64,000 nucleotides of DNA from Sinomonas notoginsengisoli (GCF_021554725.1 NZ_JAIZDP010000001.1:1054001-1118000); one strand, 5' to 3'; positions 1 to 9,894 are shown, counted from the first letter of the stretch. The notes: generated by a model from the letters alone, not told the origin. Made by a program: numbers and translations.

Positions 1-22
1 TCGTCGCGCTGCGGCTTTTCCG

Positions 23-1099
23 TCAGGCGGCCAGAAGCTCGACCACCCCGTAGGCGCCGGTATCAATCACACGGCCAGCCCGGAACCCTGCTGCTGCACC
101 TAGGGCTTGGATCTCGGCGGCCGAGCGCTGCCGGCCCTCGGTTTGGGCGAGCATCATGATGTCGGAGATCGACACCGGGAACTGCGCCACATTGGGCTCC
201 TGCAGCCACTCGAGCACGAGTACCCGCGCTCCCGATGCAGCGGCCGCCCGGACCGTGCGGAGCACCTGGCTGCACTTGTCGTCATCCCAGTCGTGGAGCA
301 CATCCTTGAGCAAATACACGTCTGCGCGCGCCTCAAAGCCGGTGAAAAGGTCGCCCTCCACAGTTCGCACCCGGTCCGCGACCCCACGGCTCGCGAGGTA
401 CTCCCCGGCGGCGGCGAGCGGGCCCGCTTGGTCCACCAGAACGCCGTCGAGTGTCGGACGTTCACGAAGCACGGAGGCGAGCATTGCGCCGACACCGCCG
501 CCCACGTCGCACACCGTTCCGTGCTCAGGCCACGGGTATGCGGCGACGATGAGCGGGGCGGCGAGGAGCGTGAGCTCGTGCATGGTGCGGGCGAACCCGG
601 CCTCCTCGTCGGGGTGCGCGGCCATATGTTCCCACATGCTGGTACCCGTGGCTGCGTTGAATGCCGGCAAGCCATCGACGAGGGTCTCGGGGAGCCGGAG
701 CCATCCGGCGAGCACGGCGTCCGAGGTCGCGTACCGTACCCAACCCGCCATCGAGTGGGGATCGCCTTCGAGCAGCAGTCGGCCCGTACGGGTGAGGCTG
801 AAGCGGCCGCGGGAGTCCAGCCGCACGAGGCCGTAGACGGCCAGCCCGCGCAGCACGCGGTGGACGGTTGGTGCATGCAGGCCGAGCTGCTCGGCCACCT
901 GCGCCCCGGTCCTGCTCCCAATCGCGAGCGGCTCCGCGAGCCGCGTGCGCACGGCGGCACGCATCAGCGCGATGGCCGCGACTCCCCCGCTGACCTCGAG
1001 GAACCTGGCCTGGGGCGGCTTTAGCCCGGCGGCCGCGCGTTCGAGGGCCCCGCTCAGGCTCTGGACGGCGCGAACAACGGCTGGCGGCGGCGTGCGCAT
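23..1099 (-). CDS. SAM-dependent O-methyltransferase (plant caffeate/hydroxyneurosporene-type family 2)
   Basis: 358 residues. Residues ~30-110 form a winged-helix dimerisation domain (helical stretch, then a beta-wing ending GLVRLDSRGRFSLTRTGRLL). The C-terminal Rossmann methyltransferase domain carries the SAM-binding motif VCDVGGGVGAML and the family signature LLKDVLHDWDDDKC; the His-Asp of LHDW is where this family places its catalytic His. Such enzymes methylate hydroxyls on aromatic or polyketide-like small molecules; the substrate cannot be read from sequence. It is monocistronic on the minus strand, 120 bases upstream of the glmM stop with nothing recognisable in the gap. The start is the first ATG of the frame; no strong ribosome-binding site decides it. 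Confidence 0.85.
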   Translation of the reverse strand: MRTPPPAVVRAVQSLSGALERAAAGLKPPQARFLEVSGGVAAIALMRAAVRTRLAEPLAIGSRTGAQVAEQLGLHAPTVHRVLRGLAVYGLVRLDSRGRFSLTRTGRLLLEGDPHSMAGWVRYATSDAVLAGWLRLPETLVDGLPAFNAATGTSMWEHMAAHPDEEAGFARTMHELTLLAAPLIVAAYPWPEHGTVCDVGGGVGAMLASVLRERPTLDGVLVDQAGPLAAAGEYLASRGVADRVRTVEGDLFTGFEARADVYLLKDVLHDWDDDKCSQVLRTVRAAAASGARVLVLEWLQEPNVAQFPVSISDIMMLAQTEGRQRSAAEIQALGAAAGFRAGRVIDTGAYGVVELLAA

Positions 1100-1219
1100 G
1101 GGCCGAGCGTACCGCCCTGCTCAGATCGGGGACGCATACCGGCGTGTCACATCACAACGCGCCGTTGGAGCGAGTGCACTCGGGCGCCAACTGAGCAGGA
1201 ACGGACGGCCCAGCTAGGA

Positions 1220-2575
1220 TCAGGCGGTCTCGAGCGCGAGCTGGCTCTGGACCACGCCGGCGAGGCGCTCGGCGATGGCCTGTGCGGTGGCCTCGTCCGA
1301 GGCCTCGACCATCACTCGCACCAGAGGCTCGGTGCCCGAGGGCCGCAGGAGCACCCGCCCGGTCTCCCCCAGCTCGGCCACGGCGTCGGCAACAGCCGCC
1401 GCCACGCCGTCGTCCGCGCTGACGCGGCTCTTGTCCACGCCGCGGACGTTGATGAGCACCTGCGGCAGGCGGGTCATGACGGCGGCGAGCTCCTTGAGCG
1501 GGCGGCCAGTCCGGGCCACCTGCGCGGCCAGCTGGAGGCCGGTGAGTACCCCGTCACCGGTGGTGGCGTAGTCGGAGAAGATGACGTGGCCGGACTGCTC
1601 CCCACCGAGGGAGTAGCTGCCGGCGCGCATCTCCTCGAGCACGTAGCGGTCGCCCACGGCGGTCTCGTGGGTGGTGATCCCAGCGTCGCGGAGGGCGAGC
1701 TTGAGGCCGAGGTTGCTCATCACGGTGGCGACGAGCACGTTGTCGCGCAGCTGCCCGGCCTCCTTGAGGGCCACGCCGAGGATTGCCATGATCTGATCCC
1801 CGTCCACCACGGTGCCCTCGTGGTCCACGGCAAGGCAGCGGTCGGCATCGCCGTCGTGCGCGATCCCGAGGTCCGCCGCGTGGGCCACGACTGCTGCCTG
1901 GAGCTTCTCGAGGTGGGTGGAGCCCACGCCGTCGTTGATGTTCAGACCGTCCGGCTCGGCGCCGATCACGACCACCTCGGCGCCAGCGTCCTTGAACACC
2001 TGCGGCGAGCAGCCGGAGGCGGCGCCATTGGCGCAGTCGAGCACCACGGTGAGGCCGTCCAGGCGGTGCGGGAGGGTGGTGAGGAGGTGGACGATGTAGC
2101 GGTCCTCGGCATCGGCGAAGCGTTGGATGTGCCCTACGCCTGCACCGGTCGGGCGGTGCGGTTCGGCCTGCAGGAGGGCTTCGATCTGGTCCTCGACCTC
2201 GTCGGGGAGCTTCTGGCCGCCGCGGGCGAAGAACTTGATGCCGTTGTCCGGGGCCGGGTTGTGGCTCGCCGAGATCATCACGCCGAAGTCGGCGCCCAGG
2301 TCCGCGACGAGGTAGGCGGCAGCCGGCGTGGGGAGCACCCCGGCGTCGTACACGTCGACGCCCGCGCTGGCGAGCCCCGCGCACACCGCGGCGGAGATGA
2401 ACTCCCCGGAGATGCGCGGATCGCGGGCGACGACAGCGCGCGGCCGCGTGCCGTCGGCAACCTGCCTGTGGCCGAGGACCACCGCAGCCGCCTGGGAGAG
2501 CTTGAGAGCGAGCTCGGCGTCGAGGAGGCCATTGGCCAGTCCGCGGACGCCATCGGTACCGAAGAGACGTGTCAT
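1220..2575 (-). CDS. glmM: Phosphoglucosamine mutase GlmM
   Basis: 451 residues. Converts glucosamine-6-phosphate to glucosamine-1-phosphate for UDP-GlcNAc, peptidoglycan and mycothiol synthesis in the cytoplasm. It begins [12 protein letters not shown], the family N-terminus; the frame opens 18 codons further upstream, but that extension is not family-like, so I chose the ATG at 2575. The phosphoserine loop ISASHNP lies near residues 101-107, the metal loop is DGDADR, and the sugar-binding GGEQSGH and phosphate-binding [12 protein letters not shown] motifs are present. glmM commonly follows rplM-rpsI in actinobacteria; here a ~6 kb block separates it from rpsI. Confidence 0.97.
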   Translation of the reverse strand: MTRLFGTDGVRGLANGLLDAELALKLSQAAAVVLGHRQVADGTRPRAVVARDPRISGEFISAAVCAGLASAGVDVYDAGVLPTPAAAYLVADLGADFGVMISASHNPAPDNGIKFFARGGQKLPDEVEDQIEALLQAEPHRPTGAGVGHIQRFADAEDRYIVHLLTTLPHRLDGLTVVLDCANGAASGCSPQVFKDAGAEVVVIGAEPDGLNINDGVGSTHLEKLQAAVVAHAADLGIAHDGDADRCLAVDHEGTVVDGDQIMAILGVALKEAGQLRDNVLVATVMSNLGLKLALRDAGITTHETAVGDRYVLEEMRAGSYSLGGEQSGHVIFSDYATTGDGVLTGLQLAAQVARTGRPLKELAAVMTRLPQVLINVRGVDKSRVSADDGVAAAVADAVAELGETGRVLLRPSGTEPLVRVMVEASDEATAQAIAERLAGVVQSQLALETA

Positions 2576-2640
2576 CGGGTGCAAGTCTACCTGCGGCCCG
2601 AAGCGCTCCCCTTTCGCAGGACCCGGCACGCGGCCGGAAC

Positions 2641-3585
2641 TCAGCCCTCCTCGGCCCCCTCGCGCAGCACCGGGAACCGCGGCGTGTAGTGCTCGCCCTC
2701 CTCCAGGACCTCGGCGGCGGTGCCCACGATGAGCGGGTCAGGAGCGTGGGCCACCTTGGCATCCTTGCGGTCGTAGGGGGTCACATCGAGGATGTACCGC
2801 ATGGCCTCGAGCCGGGCCCGCTTCTTGTCGTTGCTCTTGATCACGGTCCACGGGGCGTCGCCGGTGTCCGTGTAGAAGAACATGGCCTCCTTGGCCTCGG
2901 TGTAGGCGTCCCACTTGTCCAGGCTCGCCATGTCCGTGGGCGAGAGCTTCCACTGCTTCACCAGGTCCGTCTCGCGCGAGGCGAAGCGATTGAGCTGCTC
3001 CTCGCGCCCCACAGAGAACCAGAGCTTGTGCTGGCGGATGCCGGAGTTGACGAGCATGCGCTCGAACTCGGGGGCCTCGCGCATGAACTCGTGGTACTCG
3101 TTCGGCGTGCAGTACCCCATGACCCGCTCCACACCGGCCCGGTTGTACCAGGAGCGGTCCATCATCACGATCTCCCCACCGCTGGGCAGGTGCGCCACGT
3201 AGCGCTGGAAGTACCACTGCGTGCGCTCCGCGTCCGTGGGCTTCTCGAGGGCCACGATCCGGGCTCCACGGGGGTTGAGGTGCTCGTTGAACCGCTTGAT
3301 GGCCCCGCCCTTGCCAGCCGCGTCCCGGCCCTCGAAGAGGATGAGGACCTTCTGCCCGGTGTCCTTGACCCACAGCTGAAGCTTGAGCAGCTCGATCTGC
3401 AGCGCTCGCTTCTGTCTCTCGTACGTGGGGCGGCTGAGCTTCTTTTCGTAGGGGTAGCCCTGGCGCCATGCGTTCGGGTCGGCGCTAGGGCGGCGCTTGT
3501 GGTCCACCTTGCCGATCTCGCGCAGCTCGTCCAGCTCTGCCGCGTAGTCTTCGGTCACGGAGAGGCGAGGGTCCTCGGGAACCAT
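2641..3585 (-). CDS. ppk2: Polyphosphate kinase 2 family protein (class I PPK2)
   Basis: 314 residues, one PPK2 domain. Uses inorganic polyphosphate to phosphorylate nucleotides, usually ADP or GDP to NTP for single-domain class I members. The Walker A segment is GRDAAGKGG (~86-94), the Walker B/lid region [15 protein letters not shown] (~143-157), and the family-typical [15 protein letters not shown] and KLSPTD segments follow. The frame is open to 3939, but the upstream part is Ser/Pro/Arg-rich shadow sequence; I chose ATG 3585 because homologues start close to [13 protein letters not shown]-rich hairpin separates it from the coiled-coil gene upstream, so it is probably transcribed alone. 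Confidence 0.93.
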   Translation of the reverse strand: MVPEDPRLSVTEDYAAELDELREIGKVDHKRRPSADPNAWRQGYPYEKKLSRPTYERQKRALQIELLKLQLWVKDTGQKVLILFEGRDAAGKGGAIKRFNEHLNPRGARIVALEKPTDAERTQWYFQRYVAHLPSGGEIVMMDRSWYNRAGVERVMGYCTPNEYHEFMREAPEFERMLVNSGIRQHKLWFSVGREEQLNRFASRETDLVKQWKLSPTDMASLDKWDAYTEAKEAMFFYTDTGDAPWTVIKSNDKKRARLEAMRYILDVTPYDRKDAKVAHAPDPLIVGTAAEVLEEGEHYTPRFPVLREGAEEG

Positions 3586-3640
3586 GGGAAAAGGGTAGCG
3601 CCGCCACCGCTCGCTGAGCTGGGCCGAAAGCCCTTGGACG

Positions 3641-3700
3641 CACGACGGCGCCCGCGCACCCGGGTGCCGCAGGGCACCCGGGCGACGGGTCGCCGTCGTG
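3641..3700 (-). terminator. Nested GC-rich hairpin after the coiled-coil gene
   Basis: Outer arms cacgacggcg (3641-3650) and cgccgtcgtg (3691-3700) enclose a second perfect 10-bp stem, cccgggtgcc/ggcacccggg, at 3659-3668 and 3673-3682 with a four-base loop. It lies just past the stop of the coiled-coil gene, so it is probably its terminator. There is no clear U-tract. The outer arm recurs at several other intergenic sites in this window. Confidence 0.6.
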
Positions 3701-3715
3701 AGCCTGAGAAGGGAG

Positions 3716-6097
3716 CTACGCTCCCGGGACGAGGCAGCCGCCGTTGGTGATGGTCCCGTCGATGGATGAGATCTGGGCCTGCACCGAGGCGAGCTGGGAT
3801 TGGAGATTGGCCAGGACGGCTTTCTGGGCGGCAATCTCCTTCTGCTTGTTTCCCTTCTGAGCCTGGATGTCCCGCAGGGTTGCCGCGGCTGCGGTGACCT
3901 GTGTATCCAGGGTGACGGACTGCTGCTGAAGGGCGGCAAGCTGCTTCTCGGTGTCGGAGACCAGCTGGTTGAGCCCGTCCAGCTGGGAAAGCAGCGGGGC
4001 GACCTGGGTCTGCAGGCCGAGGACGTTCTGCTCCGCGGTGGCGATCTGCGCGTTCAGGTCCTTGAGGTGCGCCACGAGGGCATCGCTGGCCGCGTTGAGC
4101 AGTGCGAGGTCGGACTGCTTGGAGGCCACCGCACCGTTGGCGGCGTCCACCGCGGACTGCAGGGCCGGCAGCTGGTCCCGGAGCCCCTGGATCTCAGCCT
4201 GCTTCGCTGTGACCGCCTGTTCCGCGGCCTTCAGTGCGTCGTTGGCTGCGGCGAGGTCCGCCTGCCGCTGTGTGAGCACGCCCTGCTGCACCTGAACCTC
4301 TGCGACGGCCGCGTCTCGGTTCTCCATCAGAGCCGGCAGTGCGTTCACCAGATTCTGGACGTTGGCCGCCTGCGAGTCCACTGCGGCCTGGGCCGCTGCG
4401 GCGGTGTTCTGGAGCGGGCCGAGGTCGGTCTGGAGGCCCGCGAGCTCGGTCTGCTTCGACGTCATGGCGGCGTTGGCCGCGTCCGCCGCAGACTGGAGGC
4501 CGGGCAGCTGACCCTGGAGGCCAGCGAGGTCAGCCTGCTTGGCCGTGACGGCGTCGTTGGCGCTCGCAAGGGCCGACTGGAGGGGTGCGGCCTGCTGCTG
4601 CAGGGCACTGCTTGTCTGCTGCGCGGAGAGCAGCTGGGCGTTCAGCGTGGTCACGTTGGCCTGGAGCGCCGTGAGGTTCCCCTGGAGCGCCGCGATCTGG
4701 CCGTTCGTGGCGGTGATCTGATTGTTCACCTGGGTCAGCTGGGTCTGATCGGTCGCGAGCTGGGCCTGTGCAGCCAACTTCTTCTTGGCCTGCGAGGTCG
4801 TCGGGTAGGAGTCGATAATCGCCTGCTGGGCGGCGATGTCGTTCTGCAGCTGGCTCTTCTGCTGCTGTTGGGAGGCGAGCGTGTTCTGTGCCGCCGCGAG
4901 ATCTGCCTGCTTGGCGGTCACCGCTTGCTGCGCCGCCGTGAGCTGGCTCTGCAGGCTCGTGATCGACGCCTGCGCGTCCGCGATGGCCTTCGTGTTGGCG
5001 GCGACGGCGTCGGATGCCTTTTGCGCAGAAGCCTGCAGGGCGGCCAGATCGGTCTGGGCCTGGGTGATCTGGGCGTTCTTGCCCGCGAGGGCGTCGGCCG
5101 CCTGCTGGGCGGTGGCCCGCAGCGCCGCGAGCTCCGTCTGGGCCTGAGCGATCTGGGCCTTCTTGGCATCGACCGCTGCGGCTGCGTCGGCTGCCGTCTT
5201 CTGTTTCGCCGCAAGGTCCGCCTTGGCGTCTGCCACTGCCTGGACCTGCGCGTCGAGCCGGGCCTGCGCCGTGGTGGCTGTTCCTTGGAGCCGGGTCAAC
5301 TCGACCTGCGCGGAGTCCACAGCTGCCTGGGCGGTGGCCACGTTGTCTGCCGCCACCTGCGCGGCAGTCCGCAGGTTCGCGAGCTGACCTCCGGCCACGT
5401 CGATCTGGGCTTGCTTGGCCGCTACGGTCAACTCGGCGTCGTCCGCGGCCCTCTGAAGCGTGGCAAGCACGGCGTTTGCGATGGCCACCTCTGCGTTCTT
5501 GGCATCCAGTGCGGACTGGGTGCTGCTCGCCTGGCTCGTGAGGTCGGCGCTGGCCGCCTGCGCGAACGCGAGCTGATCCTGAAGGGGTGCGAGCTTGGCG
5601 GTCACGTCGGCCTGCTGCGCCTGCAGCGACGCAAGGGCAGCGTTGGCGGTGTCGATCTGCCCCTGAGTGGCCGTCTGCTGAGAGGTCAGCGAATCGAGGT
5701 TGGCCTGCGCGGTGGCAAGTTGGCCGTCGAGCGCTGCGATCTCGTCGTCGGTCTGCTTGATGGTCGCGTTCAGCGCCAGGATCTGCGAGTTGAAAGCATC
5801 CGCTTGGCTCTGGAGGGTCGCCTTCTGTGCGGCGAGGGCCGCGATGGCGTCGGCGTTGCGCTTCGTGGCCGCCTTGAGCAGGTTCTCCTGGACGGTGCCG
5901 CGGTGGGCAAGCTGGTTCACCACTCCGTTGCAGATGCCCTGCGTGCCGGCTGGAGAAGCGGCCTGGGCAGTTGTGATACCTCCTGCCATGAGAGTCACGG
6001 CGATACCCGGCACGAGAACGGCGGCCGCGAGAGCACGTAAGCGAAAAGTGGGCGCGGGTGAAGCAGAAATGGCGCGATGACGCACGATGTCCCCCAT
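3716..6097 (-). CDS. Secreted, very long Ala/Gln-rich coiled-coil protein of unknown function
   Basis: About 793 residues. An N-terminal signal peptide (basic RHRAISASPAPTFRLR, hydrophobic ALAAAVLVPGIAVTLMAGG, AxA-type site near TAQA-ASPAG) is followed by a short region with one Cys (GICNGVVNQLAHRGTV). Roughly 690 residues of unbroken heptad-like A/L/Q/D sequence come next, and the tail ends TITNGGCLVPGA with a second Cys. No enzymatic motif is visible. The rod has degenerate internal repeats, e.g. recurring AVTAKQADLA and LQSAADAANAA blocks about 40 residues apart. It may be an extracellular or wall-associated filament or spacer. Two Cys, one at each end of the rod, could pair between chains. 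The frame also allows TTG at 6118; ATG 6097 is preferred, though no good Shine-Dalgarno is seen. I do not recognise an established family. Confidence 0.8.
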   Translation of the reverse strand: MGDIVRHRAISASPAPTFRLRALAAAVLVPGIAVTLMAGGITTAQAASPAGTQGICNGVVNQLAHRGTVQENLLKAATKRNADAIAALAAQKATLQSQADAFNSQILALNATIKQTDDEIAALDGQLATAQANLDSLTSQQTATQGQIDTANAALASLQAQQADVTAKLAPLQDQLAFAQAASADLTSQASSTQSALDAKNAEVAIANAVLATLQRAADDAELTVAAKQAQIDVAGGQLANLRTAAQVAADNVATAQAAVDSAQVELTRLQGTATTAQARLDAQVQAVADAKADLAAKQKTAADAAAAVDAKKAQIAQAQTELAALRATAQQAADALAGKNAQITQAQTDLAALQASAQKASDAVAANTKAIADAQASITSLQSQLTAAQQAVTAKQADLAAAQNTLASQQQQKSQLQNDIAAQQAIIDSYPTTSQAKKKLAAQAQLATDQTQLTQVNNQITATNGQIAALQGNLTALQANVTTLNAQLLSAQQTSSALQQQAAPLQSALASANDAVTAKQADLAGLQGQLPGLQSAADAANAAMTSKQTELAGLQTDLGPLQNTAAAAQAAVDSQAANVQNLVNALPALMENRDAAVAEVQVQQGVLTQRQADLAAANDALKAAEQAVTAKQAEIQGLRDQLPALQSAVDAANGAVASKQSDLALLNAASDALVAHLKDLNAQIATAEQNVLGLQTQVAPLLSQLDGLNQLVSDTEKQLAALQQQSVTLDTQVTAAAATLRDIQAQKGNKQKEIAAQKAVLANLQSQLASVQAQISSIDGTITNGGCLVPGA

Positions 6098-6348
6098 CGT
6101 TAGTGAAGTTCGCCCCAAACGGGCGACACCATCAGGACGCTAGCGGACAAATGGGAGTCTCGCACCACTTAGTCGGAGATGGTAGGTACTCGTTTCTTGC
6201 GGCAACGCTCATTCAGCGCGCGGGCACTCGCCGCACGAGGACTGCATCCAACGCGAGCCGCCTAAGCCGCTACTTAGCCGCACCGTCGTGTACTCGATTC
6301 TCCGGATCAACTAGTCCATGCCCGTGTGCGCCCCGTAGCTTTGGACGC

Positions 6349-6716
6349 ATGACTGAGGCCCATGGGGGGCCGGCCATCGACATCGTCGTGCCGGTGTACA
6401 ACGAAGAGAATGCGCTGGCCGACTCCGTCATGCCACTCGTTGACCTTTCGACGGACCGAGCCGCCCTGCCGCCCCTTCTGGCACCCCTGCTCTCGGGGCA
6501 TTCGGATGTCTCGATCGGCACCCGTCTTGGCCGATCCCCCGCGTGGTGCGCGGGCCCAAGCGCGAACTCATGTCGCGCACCTACAACGTCATGCTCCTGC
6601 CGGCCCACCCGCCGTCGTTCTTCGGGCGGGTGCTGCGCTTCGGAGTGGTCGGCGCCGCGTCGCGCAGCGACGCCTGCGCCAGCCTCCCCGCTCGACCGCT
6701 CGAGGACGCAGCCTAA
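6349..6716 (+). pseudogene. Remnant of a GT2 dolichol-phosphate-mannose-synthase-like/GtrA fusion gene
   Basis: Pieces of a GT2 glycosyltransferase remain in order. They are the N-terminal nucleotide-binding strand IDIVVPVYNEENALADSV, then after a missing ~80-residue stretch VDLSTDRAALPPLLAPLLSGHSDVSIGTRLGRS. In another frame come VVRGPKRELMSRTYNVML and finally a GtrA-like membrane-domain start, RFGVVGAAS, cut short. So there is at least one frameshift and two internal deletions. It directly abuts the intact GT39 gene, suggesting they once formed a polyprenyl-phosphate-sugar synthase/transferase pair. The surviving pieces are too incomplete to be functional. Confidence 0.75.
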
Positions 6717-8579
6717 ATGACGACAAAATCACCATCCGCAGTCCCCCGCGCACCAGGTCTTCGTCCACGTACACGTTTGGAGACTGCAGCTCTCCTCCTC
6801 GCAACTGCAGCCCTCTATCTCTGGAATCTCAGTATCAACGGGTGGTCGAACCCCTATTACTCGGCGGCGGCCTTCGCAGAATCAGATAACTTCCCTGCGT
6901 TGCTCTTCGGCGCGTTGGACCCGGGCAATGGCATCTCAGTGGACAAGCCACCGCTCGCGGTGTGGGTCATGAGCCTAAGCGTGAAGATTTTCGGCCTCAA
7001 CTCGTGGAGCATTCAGGTTCCCCAAGCGCTCATGGGCGTCGCCACAGTTTGGATTGTCTACCGAATGGCCGCCAGTATCCTAGGACACGGCTGGGGCCTG
7101 TTGGCTGGCGTGCTCATGGCGCTCATGCCAGTTTCCACAGCGGTTTTCAGGTTCAATAATCCTGACGCGCTGCTCACGCTCCTCATGACGGGCGCGGCTG
7201 CACTCACTCTTGCGGCCCTAAAACAGCAGCGGGTCGGTCTGCTCGCCGTGGCTGGAGTACTTCTCGGGGCCGGGTTCCTCACCAAACAACTCCAGGTCGC
7301 GGTGATGATCCCTGCCGTCGTTGCCGCTGTCGCACTTGCACGCGATTGGTCCCTGAGGCCCAAAGTCCTGGGGGCCCTTGCAGCCGCCTCTGCCGCCATC
7401 GCAACCGCCGGAAGCTGGCTGGCCGTTGTCGCGCTGACACCCGCCACCAATAGGCCCTTCATAGGCGGCACGCAGAACAACAGCTTCCTAGAACTCACCC
7501 TTGGCTACAACGGCTTAGACCGGCTTACGGGCGTCGATGTGCAGCGCGCTCAGGTCGGATATCTACTTGGCTCCGGGGACACTATGCTGCAGGGACCGGT
7601 TAGGTTCCTCTACCCGCAGATGGCAGCACAGATCGCGTGGATCCTTCCTCTGGCGTGCGCGGGCACCATCGTCACCGTGATGGTGTGGCGGCGGTCGCAC
7701 GATCATGTATTTCGGGCGTTCCTCGTGTTGAACACGATCTGGTTTGTCGTATCCGCAGGTGTGGTATCGATGATGTCTGGAATCGTGCATCCGTACTACG
7801 TGCTTGCGATGGTTCCGCCGGGCGTCTGCGTTGCTGTCTTCGGTCTTAAGGCCCTCATAGATGGCCATGCGCAGCGCAGCGTGCGGCTCCTGCTCGGCGC
7901 GACAACGGCCACGACGCTAATCGCCACCTACGTGAACGCGCTTCGCGGGACCGATACGTTCCCGTGGTTCCCCACCGTGGCGCTCGTTATCGGATCCGTG
8001 GCCACGGCCTGGGCATTTCTCCCACCGCTCCCGCCCCTTCGACGCCCCGGTCTCGCCTGTACCCTGTGTCTGGTCCTCGTCGGCCCGTTCCTATGGTCAG
8101 GTGCGACGGCAGCGGTCCCGCATGCCGGCGCCGGACTTGCAGGAGGACCCGCCATCGCCGGATACCGCTCCGATGACCCAAACAACCGAACGATGCCGGG
8201 AAAGACTTCCGCGGGGTTCGCGGCAGCATCGTTCGGCAACAGCCCGGATCCTCAAATCCTCCAAATGCTCCGCATGACACCGACTGCAGCCCGATGGCAG
8301 GGGGCAGTGATCGGCTCCGAAAGTGCCGCCCTCTACGAACTCGAATCCGGAACCAGTGTGCTCGCCGTCGGGGGTTTCGACGGGACGGACCCATTCCCGA
8401 CTCTTGATCAGTTCAAGGCCATGGTCTCTCGGGGAGAGGTGGGAAATTTCATTGCCGGACCGCTTCCTCCCGCGCCGTCGCTGGGCTTTGGGGAAGCCGC
8501 AAAGATCCTCGAATGGGTTAGGACCGCTTTTCCGTGCACAAGGAGCGGTACCGAGTGCGTCTACCAGCTGCAGCCCTAG
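6717..8579 (+). CDS. GT39-like polytopic membrane glycosyltransferase (ArnT/YkcB type)
   Basis: 620 residues with about 12 hydrophobic segments. After the first membrane segment comes the family signature of lipid-linked sugar transferases: NGWSNPYYSAAAFAESDNF, with acidic residues in the first periplasmic loop, followed by NGISVDKPPLAVW. The C-terminal ~150 residues form a soluble extracytoplasmic domain (TPTAARWQGAVIGSESAALYELESGTSVLAVGG...) typical of the YkcB-like subgroup. It should transfer a sugar from a polyprenyl-phosphate carrier to an outer acceptor. The ATG overlaps the remnant upstream gene's end (TAAATGA). The carrier-charging GT2 partner upstream is dead, so the donor must come from elsewhere. 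By eye the gene has more A/T at third positions than its ribosomal neighbours, consistent with horizontal acquisition. Confidence 0.88.
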   Translation: MTTKSPSAVPRAPGLRPRTRLETAALLLATAALYLWNLSINGWSNPYYSAAAFAESDNFPALLFGALDPGNGISVDKPPLAVWVMSLSVKIFGLNSWSIQVPQALMGVATVWIVYRMAASILGHGWGLLAGVLMALMPVSTAVFRFNNPDALLTLLMTGAAALTLAALKQQRVGLLAVAGVLLGAGFLTKQLQVAVMIPAVVAAVALARDWSLRPKVLGALAAASAAIATAGSWLAVVALTPATNRPFIGGTQNNSFLELTLGYNGLDRLTGVDVQRAQVGYLLGSGDTMLQGPVRFLYPQMAAQIAWILPLACAGTIVTVMVWRRSHDHVFRAFLVLNTIWFVVSAGVVSMMSGIVHPYYVLAMVPPGVCVAVFGLKALIDGHAQRSVRLLLGATTATTLIATYVNALRGTDTFPWFPTVALVIGSVATAWAFLPPLPPLRRPGLACTLCLVLVGPFLWSGATAAVPHAGAGLAGGPAIAGYRSDDPNNRTMPGKTSAGFAAASFGNSPDPQILQMLRMTPTAARWQGAVIGSESAALYELESGTSVLAVGGFDGTDPFPTLDQFKAMVSRGEVGNFIAGPLPPAPSLGFGEAAKILEWVRTAFPCTRSGTECVYQLQP

Positions 8580-8603
8580 CCGAACAGCCGGCCAAGGCAG
8601 CAG

Positions 8604-8637
8604 AAAGACCCGCCCCGCACGAGGCGGGACGGGCCTT
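8604..8637. terminator. Hairpin between convergent GT39 and rpsI genes
   Basis: An imperfect stem (aaagacccgcccc... paired with ...gggacgggcctt, two mismatches) lies in the 99-base gap between two convergent stops. It has A-rich and T-rich flanks on the appropriate sides, so it can serve as a bidirectional terminator. Confidence 0.6.
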
Positions 8638-8678
8638 CCGAACGCTGAACGGAGCCGGTAAAAACCCGACCCGAAAAA

Positions 8679-9185
8679 TCAGCGCTTCGAGTACTGCGGC
8701 GCGCGGCGGGCCTTCTTGAGCCCGGCCTTCTTGCGCTCCACCACACGGGCGTCGCGGGTGAGGAAGCCGGCCTTCTTCAGGGCCGGACGGTTGTTCTCGA
8801 TATCGATCTCGTTGAGAGCGCGCGAGACGCCGAGGCGCACAGCACCGGCCTGGCCGGAGGGGCCACCGCCGTGGATGCGGACGACCACGTCGTAGGCGCC
8901 CTCGAGGTCGAGGAGCTTGAACGGGTCGTTCACCTCCTGCTGGTGCAGCTTGTTCGGGAAGTAGTTCTCGAGCGTGCGGCCGTTGATGGTCCACTGGCCG
9001 GAGCCGGGGACAACGCGGACACGGGCCACGGCCTCCTTGCGGCGGCCGACAGCGGCACCCGCAACGGTGAGGGCGGGGCGCTCACGCTTCGCATCGTCGG
9101 CGGCGGCAGGGGCGCTCTCGGACGTGTAGGTGGTGGGGGTCTCCTCAGCCTCGACGGCCGGGGCAAGCTCTTCGTTCTGAGCCAC
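8679..9185 (-). CDS. rpsI: 30S ribosomal protein S9
   Basis: 168 residues. The S9 core starts at [17 protein letters not shown] and ends in the universal tail [12 protein letters not shown], which reaches the P-site tRNA. The ~40-residue N-terminal extension ([25 protein letters not shown]) is acidic and low-complexity, as in many actinobacteria. The frame is open upstream to 9626 through rplM, but the start is the GTG at 9185, 38 bases after the rplM stop. Co-transcribed with rplM. Confidence 0.96.
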   Translation of the reverse strand: MAQNEELAPAVEAEETPTTYTSESAPAAADDAKRERPALTVAGAAVGRRKEAVARVRVVPGSGQWTINGRTLENYFPNKLHQQEVNDPFKLLDLEGAYDVVVRIHGGGPSGQAGAVRLGVSRALNEIDIENNRPALKKAGFLTRDARVVERKKAGLKKARRAPQYSKR

Positions 9186-9223
9186 AGTGTTCTCCTTGAT
9201 GAATTCTCGAGTAGTGGCCAGGA

Positions 9224-9667
9224 CTACTGGGCAACCTGGGTGATCTCGAAGGTCTTGGGCTGCTGGGCAGCGTGCGGGTGATTCGGGCCCGCGTAGACCT
9301 TGAGCTTGGACAGCTGCTGGGCGGCCAGCTTGTTGTGCGGGAGCATGCCCTTGACGGCCTTCTCCACGGCGCGGACCGGGTTCTTCTCGAGCAGCTCCGC
9401 GTAGGTGACCGAGGTCAGGCCGCCCGGGAAGCCCGAGTGGCGGTATGCACGCTTCTGCTGGAGCTTGGCGCCGGTGAGTGCCACCTTGTCCGCGTTGATG
9501 ATGATGACGAAATCGCCCATGTCCATATGGGACGCAAAGGTCGGCTTGTGCTTCCCGCGCAGCAGCGTTGCGGTCTGGCTGGCAAGACGACCCAGAACGA
9601 CGTCGGTGGCGTCGATGACGTGCCACTGACGGTCGGCGTCGCCTGGCTTCGGAGTGTACGTACGCAC
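9224..9667 (-). CDS. rplM: 50S ribosomal protein L13
   Basis: 147 residues, matching the family. [30 protein letters not shown] is the standard N-terminus, and the GTG at 9667 gives exactly this start. Core motifs [20 protein letters not shown] and [26 protein letters not shown] are present. First gene of rplM-rpsI; a TTGACC/TATCCT promoter lies ~200 bases upstream. Confidence 0.97.
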   Translation of the reverse strand: MRTYTPKPGDADRQWHVIDATDVVLGRLASQTATLLRGKHKPTFASHMDMGDFVIIINADKVALTGAKLQQKRAYRHSGFPGGLTSVTYAELLEKNPVRAVEKAVKGMLPHNKLAAQQLSKLKVYAGPNHPHAAQQPKTFEITQVAQ

Positions 9668-9864
9668 AGTTATTGCCTTCGTTTCTTGGTCTGGTGGGAT
9701 GCCGGTGAGATACACCCCGTTCTTCGGTGCGCTACCGGACCAGAGGTGAGGGCTCCCAGACCAGTCATCCCGTGCTTCTCGAAAACGCCCCAGGAGCCGG
9801 CGTCCTGCAACTGGACACTCCCGCGGCGCGCATGATCGAGCGTGGACACGCACAACGACTACCT

Positions 9865-9894
9865 AGGATATCCCGCCGCAGCGTGGCGGGTCAA
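9865..9894 (-). promoter_or_regulatory. Promoter of rplM-rpsI
   Basis: On the minus strand TTGACC (9889-9894), an 18-base spacer, then TATCCT (9865-9870): five of six -35 positions and the invariant TA...T of the -10. It implies a start near 9858 and a ~190-base leader before rplM. This is one of the best sigma-70-like promoters in the window. Confidence 0.6.

Noticed and set aside
107-1024. 305-codon plus-strand frame opposite the methyltransferase
   Set aside because: The minus strand encodes clear methyltransferase motifs; the plus frame has none.
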